In this document: in pieces, positions 9,020 to 17,700 of the stretch
Layout: every line of letters begins with the position of its first letter
Position numbering within the stretch: position 1 is the stretch's first letter
Source of the DNA: Candidatus Celerinatantimonas neptuna
GTDB lineage: Bacteria; Pseudomonadota; Gammaproteobacteria; Enterobacterales; Celerinatantimonadaceae
Direction of reading: 5' to 3'
DNA: 64,000 nt
NCBI GenBank assembly: GCA_911810475.1
Contig: OU461276.1
Location: forward strand, 959,501-1,023,500
Notes under the pieces: generated by a model
Told to the model about the DNA's origin: nothing
Database searches by the model: none
Seen by the model: only the letters and a program-made list of their open reading frames with translations
Translations under genes and position numbers: made by a program

Positions 9020-10619
9020 CGGTTGACTCCTCTTTACGACCTAACAAACTGAAATCTCGATTAGATAACAACACCCAAATCGATGTCCCCAACATCATAC
9101 ATCCCATAATGACAAACAAACTATTAAATGCCATGATCTCAGCCTGTTGCTTAATACGATCACTTAAAACAGAGACGACAACCTGAGACATCTTCCCATC
9201 AACTAACCCAGCTGAGGACGAATGATCCAACAGTATCTGATGTAAATGACGAATAAAATGAATGTATGCTTCACTGCCAACGGACAAACTCTCCTGTACA
9301 CTGGCCGCATGTTCATGAACCAGTGATATAAAGAATGTTGTTAAAATAGCCGTACCAAATGCCCCCCCAATACTTCTAAAAACGTTAATAATAATCGCTG
9401 AAGAAGCACTATCTTTGTGAGTCACATTCGCAGTAGCCAATAATGACAACGGCACCATAATAAAAGGCTGGCCCAAAGCACGAACTAAAAGTGACCATTT
9501 AATTTGCTCCCCGGCAAAATCAAGGCTCATATGGCAATCCATAAATGCACTCATAGACAACCCAAAAAAACCAATGGCAATCATGTATTTAAGGTTTATG
9601 TGCTGAACGAGTTTAGGGATAAAAGGCAAGATAATTAACTGAGGGAGCCCCATCCAGACAATCACAGGACCAATTTGCGAAGCATCATAATTGTGAACCA
9701 TCGTCAAATAATAAGGGACTAAAAACAACGTTCCATAAATCGCAGCCCCCAACATCATGAACACTAACAATGCATAAGAAAAATTAAAATCCCGGAACAT
9801 ATAAACATTAATCAACGAATGTCGACATGTCAGTTGATCGTATATAAAAATCACCAGCGAAATGGCAGAAATAACAGACAACCAGCAAATCAGATCTGAA
9901 GAAAACCAATTCGATTTACTGCCTTTTTCCAGAACGACTTCCAGTGCCCCCAAAAAAAGCATGACCGAAACAACCCCTAAGAAATCGCCACCCAGAACAA
10001 CATTCCAACGAATTCGGCGAAACCGGCTTCCCTGAGAGATCAAAAACGCAGAAATAAAACCCGGAAGCACATTAATATAAAAAATCATGTGCCAGGAAAA
10101 ATTATCGGTCAGCCAACCACCGATAGCGGGGCCAATTGCCGGAGCAAATGTACTGACCACACTAAACATAGCCATCCCAACCGGTCGCTTCTCTTTAGGC
10201 AGAACTTCAATGATCAACCGAAACGAAATAGGGATAAGAGCCCCCCCACAAAAACCCTGCATCGATCGAAAAACAATCATCGATTGCAGGCTCCATGCAT
10301 GGGAGCACAAAAGCGATGCGCAGACAAAACCGGCGATACAATAGAGCGCATAGCGCCCTGTACCAAACGCTTTACTTAACCACCCGAAAAGCGGAATAGC
10401 AACAATCTCCGCTGTAAAATAGGATGTCATTAACCAGGAGCTATCTTCAAGCGTCGCCGATAACGCGCCCTGAATGACCTTCATAGAGGCATTAATGACC
10501 TGAATATCGAGGATGGCCATAAAGCCCCCCAATAAACCGCCGAAGATAACTAACCATTGACGAGTTGATACCCCCTCCTGTGGAGAAGGGACCTGTTCAT
10601 CGAATGAAAGTTCTGTCAT
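9009..10619 (-). CDS. DHA2-family MFS drug exporter (EmrB/QacA-like, 14 helices)
   Basis: The protein has 536 residues, the usual length for EmrB-like 14-helix drug:proton antiporters. The motif DHA2 signature is visible: FMAILDIQVINASMKVIQGAL in helix 1, then LFGWLSKAFGTGRYAL (motif A), MQGFCGGALIPISFRLII (motif B) and the APAIGPAIGGWLTD motif C. The start ATG overlaps the stop of the terminal NRPS gene as ATGA, so it is translated from the same message. With the EmrA-like adaptor at 6122-7132 it should form a tripartite exporter for the assembly-line product and give self-resistance. Confidence 0.92.
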   Translation of the reverse strand: MTELSFDEQVPSPQEGVSTRQWLVIFGGLLGGFMAILDIQVINASMKVIQGALSATLEDSSWLMTSYFTAEIVAIPLFGWLSKAFGTGRYALYCIAGFVCASLLCSHAWSLQSMIVFRSMQGFCGGALIPISFRLIIEVLPKEKRPVGMAMFSVVSTFAPAIGPAIGGWLTDNFSWHMIFYINVLPGFISAFLISQGSRFRRIRWNVVLGGDFLGVVSVMLFLGALEVVLEKGSKSNWFSSDLICWLSVISAISLVIFIYDQLTCRHSLINVYMFRDFNFSYALLVFMMLGAAIYGTLFLVPYYLTMVHNYDASQIGPVIVWMGLPQLIILPFIPKLVQHINLKYMIAIGFFGLSMSAFMDCHMSLDFAGEQIKWSLLVRALGQPFIMVPLSLLATANVTHKDSASSAIIINVFRSIGGAFGTAILTTFFISLVHEHAASVQESLSVGSEAYIHFIRHLHQILLDHSSSAGLVDGKMSQVVVSVLSDRIKQQAEIMAFNSLFVIMGCMMLGTSIWVLLSNRDFSLLGRKEESTDES

Positions 10620-13600
10620 ACCAAAACTCGTTTCAATTGTTTTGCAACATCAAGGACATAAGGCAGGTTCAACATCGACAGGTGATCACCGGCAACTGAA
10701 AGTTGAATCAGAGGCTTATCTGTATAATTCTGCCACCCCAAACCTGATTCACTCAGTTTAATGCGGCCTTTCAAAATGGACTGTGCCTCAACGACGATCA
10801 CTTCTCCCGAATAATGCTGTCCACTATAAACATCTGTCGCTTCAATATGGGCCTTAAGAATATCGATAAAGCGACCGAACAATGTCTGTTCAAGATTTTC
10901 CGGAACCAAACCGGCCCGGCGAAATTCGTTAAAGAACAAAGCACTGCGTTGTGTTTCATCCAGAGCTGCAAGATCAGATGCATTAATCATCAGATCTTTC
11001 CCCATAAAACGACTGACTTTACTGGCAAAATAAGCTAAACGATGAGCTTCATCCATTTGTGCCGAATGATCAATCTGGACCTGAGGTGCTGGCTGATCTA
11101 AAACTAACAACCGTGGTGTCTGGATCCCCTGACTCGATAACTGAATCGCCATCTCAAATGCAATCGTTGCACCCAGAGACCATCCACCTAAAATCAGTCG
11201 ATGCTTCTCAAACAATGCTTTTACTCGTTGCAAATAAACACCGGCCAGAGATTCAATTTTCAGGTCATAATCATGGCACTGAGTAAAATCAACAACCTGG
11301 ATTGCATAAACCGGTAAATCCACTCCTAATTCATGAACCAAGCCCTGATAACACAACACATTTCCACCCGCCGGATGAATCAATAAAACAGTCGGATAAT
11401 GCTCAGGATCTCCCGCTTGCAGACATACTAAAGGTTCAGGAGATTGAATTGGTGATTCATCAATAAACGTCGCTAACTGAGAAATACTACTATATTTAAA
11501 CAGATCACCGACATTGATGGTTTGATCAAATAACTGGTTAACCTGAATCACCAACTTCAATGCACTCAGAGAATTACCACCTAACTCAAAGAAACTACGG
11601 TGAGTATCAACAGCCTCCTGGCCTAATACATCCGCAAAAATCTGATGTAATTGACTCTCAATTGAGGTTTCAGGACGATGGCGGATCTGCTGCTCCATCA
11701 ATTTGATTTGGCCAAGCTGTTGATAATCAATCTTACCGCTTGGTGTCAAAGGCATCTTCTGTATCCATTGCCAATGATCAGGAATCATATAAGTGGGGAG
11801 TTCTTTAGCAACTGCTTCGGAATATTCACGCTGTTCATGCTCACTTAAACCCGCAACAAACGCAATTAATCGTTCCCTTTCATTCAATGTGTCCAGACGG
11901 ACGGCAACACGCTGATGGCAAAGGCTACTCAAACGATATTCCACTTCGGCAAGTTCAACCCGATAACCACGAATTTTTACCTGTCGATCAATTCGTCCCA
12001 GAAAAACAACATCCCCATCATCTAACCGCACTCCCCGGTCTCCGGTCCGATAAAGAATCGTACCATCCAATAAAGGGTGCTCAACAAACACCGACTGGCT
12101 AGGTCCAGGCTGTCCGCAATAACCATTCGACATATGCTGACTGATAATATATATCTCTCCGGGTAACCCAATCGGTTGTACTTTCATTTGTGCATCAAGA
12201 ATCAATAACTGACTATCCATCAATGGCTTACCAATCGGTATGGACGTCATCGAATCAGGCAATTCTGCAGGCAATTCAAAACATGCAACCCCGACAGTCG
12301 TTTCTGTCGGACCATAGTGATTAACGATTCGACACCTTGCTCCTGTGGCCCGAATTTTTTCAATGAGCTCTCTGGATAAAGACTCGCCTCCTAACACCAA
12401 CAAATCAGAAGGTAAAATATCAAGAGGACACTCAACCTGAATCAAAGCACTTAAAAATGATGGAGTAATCTTGGCACAGTCAAGTGGATAACGATGTAAG
12501 TACGCCTGTAACTTAGCCGGATGCTCTAACAACTCCGCCGATAATATTTCCAGACATCCTCCCTGAATTAACGAAGGGAACAACATGGTATGAGCCAGAT
12601 CCGTGTTAAAAGAAGAAAACATACCGTAACGATGGCCTGCCGATTGCGACAATACAGGCGTAATCGCATCACAGTAATGGGCTAACTGCCGGTGCGTTAC
12701 TTCTACCCCTTTCGGGTTTCCGGTACTCCCTGAAGTAAATAAGACATAAGCGGGTAAATCCAGATCAAAATAACTGTTAACACCACTATCATTCTTAAGT
12801 TCAGGACACTCATGAATATCCAGATACTTCAAAGGCGCAGCCAGTCTAGGAGAATCCCCTAATAACAAAGTCGCTTTAGCCTGATGAGCCAATCGTTCAA
12901 GCTGTTCATCACTCATTCCGAGGTCAACGGGCAGATAACTGGCTCCCGATTTCCAAACACCAAAAATCGCAGCCACATATGACTCATTTTTAGGCAATTG
13001 CAACGCAATAACATCATTGCGGCGAATCCCCTGCTGCATCAACCAACTGGCAATTTGAGTCGCTTGCCTATCTAACTGTTCATAACTCACCGAACGGCCT
13101 TCACAATGTAAGGCGCACGCCCCGGGGTTTGCTAATACATGTCGCTTAAACTGTTCATAAACCGTCAATAAAACACTTTGTTCCGCCGGCATCAAATCAC
13201 GCAACACATCATCCTGAGGTTGATCAAGTAATGACAATTCGCGAATCGATAAATGCGGGCACGCCACCAACCAGTGTAGGATCTTCACTAAATCAGTCAG
13301 CATCTGACGAGTCTGAGAAAGTCCAAATAGCTGAGGATTATAGTAAAGGGTCAACATCAGAGTATCACCTTCACGTTCAACCCATAAATTCAAATCAAGT
13401 TTAGACACACCATAATCGACTTTAAGTGTCTCATATTTAATTTTATTCGGGTCATAAAATGGAAATACCTGATATGTCAATAGAACCTGATAAAGGGGAT
13501 TGCGCTCACTACTCATCGCCTGAGGCAATTGCTGAACAATGTGAGTAAAAGGAATACTCTGATGGGCAAAAACCTGATCACTTTCAGTCTTCGCATTTTG

Positions 13601-14668
13601 AATCAATTCATCCAGTGTCAATTCTGGCGTAATTTCGGTACACAGCGGTAGGGTATTCATCATCAGCCCCATGATATGCTGTGTTTCAGGTATATTACGG
13701 TTAGCAAAGGGTGAGCCAATCACGACCTCAGACTGACCGCTATAAAAATGGAGTAATAACTGATACGCTGCCATAAATAATGGGAAACCACTTACTTGCA
13801 GCGACTTCGCAACATCTTGTATTTGTTGCCATAATTTAGCATCCATCCGTTGAGTGACCATACTGCCATGTTCTTTATCACTCGTACCACTTAAACGGTT
13901 CGAAGGGATGTTCAACTGACCTTCAACCCCCGCTAATCTATCTTTCCAAAATTCCAGCCCCTGTTTATATTCATCAGAATCAAGCCACTGCTCATGAAAT
14001 AAAGCATAATCTGTATATTGAAAGCCACCTTTAGTGTCAGGAACCTGGCCTGAAGCCAGCTGCATATAGAACTGGCCAAATTCTTTTAGAAATAAGTTAA
14101 CGGTCCACCCATCGGACATAATGTGATGAAACGTCATCACCAAAACATATTTATTATCTGCTGATTTAATCATCCTTAAATAAGTTAACGGACCATGCTC
14201 AAGATCAAGCAGACGCAGCGCATCGTCTCGGGCTATCTGCATAATACGCTGATTTTGTTCAGTTTCTGGAAGTCTGCTAAAGTCATCATAATCAAATCGA
14301 TAGTTATCTTCCGATGTGACACGTTGCATCACTTCACCATTTACTTCCGTAAAAACTGTCCGCAGCGCAGCATGTTTACGCACAACACAACCCACTGCTT
14401 TTGACGCTAATTCAGGATCAAATGGCACCTGTGACCAATATGTAATCGCAAAAGGATTGTTGTAGGCCCGACTATCCCCAAATTTCTTGTCTAAAATCCA
14501 GATCCCTTTTTGCTCTGCCGTTAACGGAAAATATTCCCGCCCATCTTGGCATTTCTGGATAAAGCCTTTCTTTCCCTCACCTGCCTGCTGATTGGATTTT
14601 TTCTTTTTAGCTAATTTCTTAAGCTCAGCAATACTAAACGACTTAAGCTGTTTTCTTGTTTCAGTCAT
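10616..14668 (-). CDS. NRPS termination module C-A-T-TE, predicted aspartate-activating
   Basis: The protein has 1350 residues. The condensation domain (about 45-480) has the active motif HHIMSDG at 181-187. The adenylation domain (about 500-985) shows LFTSGSTGNPKG, HYGPTETT, YRTGDR, GRIDRQVKIRG and PSGKIDY. The carrier domain has FFELGGNSL with Ser1033. The thioesterase (about 1090-1350) has GGWSLG with Ser1164, and a late GDH. Residues at the ten specificity positions read D690 L691 T694 K733 V758 G760 H784 V792 G793 K979, differing from the published Asp code DLTKVGHIGK at one position (I to V). It should join Asp to the polyketide-bearing chain and release the product by hydrolysis or cyclisation. 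The N-terminal Lys-rich segment may be a docking region. It overlaps the MFS gene by 4 bases. Confidence 0.93.
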   Translation of the reverse strand: MTETRKQLKSFSIAELKKLAKKKKSNQQAGEGKKGFIQKCQDGREYFPLTAEQKGIWILDKKFGDSRAYNNPFAITYWSQVPFDPELASKAVGCVVRKHAALRTVFTEVNGEVMQRVTSEDNYRFDYDDFSRLPETEQNQRIMQIARDDALRLLDLEHGPLTYLRMIKSADNKYVLVMTFHHIMSDGWTVNLFLKEFGQFYMQLASGQVPDTKGGFQYTDYALFHEQWLDSDEYKQGLEFWKDRLAGVEGQLNIPSNRLSGTSDKEHGSMVTQRMDAKLWQQIQDVAKSLQVSGFPLFMAAYQLLLHFYSGQSEVVIGSPFANRNIPETQHIMGLMMNTLPLCTEITPELTLDELIQNAKTESDQVFAHQSIPFTHIVQQLPQAMSSERNPLYQVLLTYQVFPFYDPNKIKYETLKVDYGVSKLDLNLWVEREGDTLMLTLYYNPQLFGLSQTRQMLTDLVKILHWLVACPHLSIRELSLLDQPQDDVLRDLMPAEQSVLLTVYEQFKRHVLANPGACALHCEGRSVSYEQLDRQATQIASWLMQQGIRRNDVIALQLPKNESYVAAIFGVWKSGASYLPVDLGMSDEQLERLAHQAKATLLLGDSPRLAAPLKYLDIHECPELKNDSGVNSYFDLDLPAYVLFTSGSTGNPKGVEVTHRQLAHYCDAITPVLSQSAGHRYGMFSSFNTDLAHTMLFPSLIQGGCLEILSAELLEHPAKLQAYLHRYPLDCAKITPSFLSALIQVECPLDILPSDLLVLGGESLSRELIEKIRATGARCRIVNHYGPTETTVGVACFELPAELPDSMTSIPIGKPLMDSQLLILDAQMKVQPIGLPGEIYIISQHMSNGYCGQPGPSQSVFVEHPLLDGTILYRTGDRGVRLDDGDVVFLGRIDRQVKIRGYRVELAEVEYRLSSLCHQRVAVRLDTLNERERLIAFVAGLSEHEQREYSEAVAKELPTYMIPDHWQWIQKMPLTPSGKIDYQQLGQIKLMEQQIRHRPETSIESQLHQIFADVLGQEAVDTHRSFFELGGNSLSALKLVIQVNQLFDQTINVGDLFKYSSISQLATFIDESPIQSPEPLVCLQAGDPEHYPTVLLIHPAGGNVLCYQGLVHELGVDLPVYAIQVVDFTQCHDYDLKIESLAGVYLQRVKALFEKHRLILGGWSLGATIAFEMAIQLSSQGIQTPRLLVLDQPAPQVQIDHSAQMDEAHRLAYFASKVSRFMGKDLMINASDLAALDETQRSALFFNEFRRAGLVPENLEQTLFGRFIDILKAHIEATDVYSGQHYSGEVIVVEAQSILKGRIKLSESGLGWQNYTDKPLIQLSVAGDHLSMLNLPYVLDVAKQLKRVLV

Positions 14669-14735
14669 TGGGGAAACCTACATCTATAAAACTAAAATGA
14701 TCAGGCAACTGGCCTGCAGCTGCCTGATACTGGAC

Positions 14736-17700
14736 TTACTCAACTTCTAAGACATCTTCTAATTCAGAGAGAATCAAATTAGCCAAACCAGATATGGTCT
14801 GATCTTTGTAGAACAAATCGACCCGGATATCGATTTCGAAAGCTTCCGATACAGCAGATATCACCTGAACAGCCAACAATGAGTTACCTCCCAGTTCAGT
14901 AAAGCTATCATTAATACCAATCCCCGATATACCTAATGTGGACTGCCAAATCTTCGCGATTTCTTTCTCGATATCGTTCGATGGAGCCACATACTCCACA
15001 GATAATTCAGGGCGACTATGACTATCAGAAGCGCTTTCATCAGCATCATCAAGTAACGGTAAATCACGGGCTGGGATAGCTTCCCAAATCAGCTGTGCCA
15101 AATCACTGGTCACAACAACAACTTGTTCAAAATCCAGATGACTTAACAAACGGTGAACCGCACTGACACCTTCGGGATATAAAATATCCTTATCAGCGAC
15201 ATTTACTTTGACTTCTTTTCGGGCCGAAGATGGCGTTGTCAGAGCAGGATCCATCTGTTTATTCGGATCCACCTTAATCAACGTATAATTTTCTTGTGTC
15301 ATCAACACCTCACCCTGAGATGAATAGAACACAATATTCATAACCATAGTGCTGTCTTCAGGACGATATGGCTGTTTGAGACTCACATGCGCCCAACACT
15401 CAGCTTCAAGCGGCGCTACAAAGCTGATCTTCCCGTAACTGATTGGCAGGAAGTTTTCGCTGGATAAGCGGTTAATACAACTGATAGCCGTCGAATCAAC
15501 TAGAGCAGGGTGGAATGGATAACGCTTCATATCTTCGCGGTATTCTTCAAGCAACGATTTTTCAAGCAACCACTCGTTATCACCTTCCCACATCGCTTTA
15601 TGATTATCCCAGCGGTTACTTAATGACAGGAACCCTGCATTATCGCCACCGCGAAGGTTATTATCTAAGGCAACATCCTGAAGTTGAGTCTGGCAGCGCC
15701 CTTTGATAGCAGACAGATCCATACTGGCGTCCACGACATCAAGTTCTTCAATACCTGCAATCACACCAAATGCATGTTCAGCCCAATCCAATTCAGCGAT
15801 ACCACGACTACGCAGACTATACCGATAATCCTGACCTTCATGAGTGACAAACAAACTCATCGTACGAGGCCAGCCATGTTGGAAGATCACAGGTTGAGTC
15901 AGCATCAGACTCTTCACTTGCAGTAATTCATTCACTTTAAAGTGAGAAGTTAACTCATTAAGCATCGATAAAATCGTTGTCCCAACTAATGTGGGCTGAT
16001 CCTGCAGACGATGCTCATCAATCACCCAATCCTGATTCGGAGCCAGATTCACACGGTATTCTTCTTCGTTACGCTGACGATTGACCAATGTCAACAGGTC
16101 ACCAGTCTGCTCTTCAAAGCGGTCAGTAATATTTTTCTGACTATCCACCAGCTGTTTCGCCCAGCGAATCGCCATCCCGATATCACCCCATTTACCCCAG
16201 TTAACAGAAACGGTCCGACCAGGGCGACGTTGATTACGATACGCTGCAAATGCATCCATAAATGCATTCCCGGCACAATAATCGATACGCGCTTCATCAC
16301 CGACAATCGATGTAATTGATGAGAACAAAATAAAGAAATCAAGTGATTGTTCATCCAAGAGTTCGTCCAGAATCAGACTCCCTGCAACTTTTGGATTGAT
16401 CACAGCATCACTATCACCATCTTGTTTCAACGGAATAATCCCGCCTCCGGCAACACCAGCTGTATGGAAGACCCCATGAATCTGGCCGAATGGAGCTAAT
16501 GCATCCTGCATTGCATTACGATTACAAATATCAGCCTGAATTAAATAGACTTTATTACCACTTTCTTCAAGGCGCAGAACCCCCGCTAATTTTTCACTTA
16601 TTTCATCATCGACAGGATGAGTTTGCAGCCAGTTATTCCATTCACTACGCTCTGGTAATGAACTCCGGTAAGTCAGAATCAATGTACAGTTAGAGATACC
16701 AGAAAGATATTTAGCGACTAAAATACCCAGCCCACCCAATCCACCGGTAATCAGATAAACGCCATCATCGCGCACTAAATCCGGTACATCCGACTCACCT
16801 TTATCCAGATAAACCGGCTCATAACTCTCTTCCCATCGTCGATCGCCCCGATAAGCGATCAGATTACCATCTGAAGGGATTAGCGTTTCTGCAATTAACT
16901 GACTTGCTGCCGCACGGACTGAATAACCTTTCGACAGATCCAAATCAACCACATGTGCCTGAATCTCAGCATATTCATGATAGAAAACCCTGCCAATACC
17001 AGTTAACAGTGCCGATTGAGGTGAATAAATCGGTTCTCCGGCAACGCTGAACGTATTATTACAGGCAAAGACTAAATAGGTATCATCTAATTGATTTGTT
17101 TCAACTAAAGCCTGAGCAATATAAAGAGGTCCATAGAAAGGTGCTTTTTGAGCCTCATATGATTGTTCTGATTTCAGAAGAGCCTGCCCTAAGTCAGCAA
17201 TATTCCATAAATGAACAATTCGGTTAACTGCAATTTCCTGATCTTTAAGTGATTTAAATAACTGCTTATAGTCATCCCGCACATCGGCACGGACAACATA
17301 ACTGAAACCATCGGAAGATGCCTCAAACTGCTCACCAGAAGTGACCCAAATAACCGGTTCTTCACGACGAAGAATTTGGGCTTTAACTTCTTTACTGATA
17401 TCTCGTTCATCAGCAAATACTAACCAGGTTGACTCACCTGAATGAATTCCTTTATGTAATTGTGCACTACCGACACGCTTCCATGAAGGAATGTAGAACC
17501 AATCTCCCACATCGTTTTTCTTACGTTTAAGCTCTTTAACCGAACCGAGATCAGAACCAGCATCAGTCGATTTTGCAACAGGCAATTTAAACTCTTTATG
17601 CTGGAAAGGATATCCGGGAAGCGATAAACGATTACGGGCTTCACCATCATGCATTTTCTGCCAGGGCACATTAATTCCATTAGCCCACAAAGACCCCATT

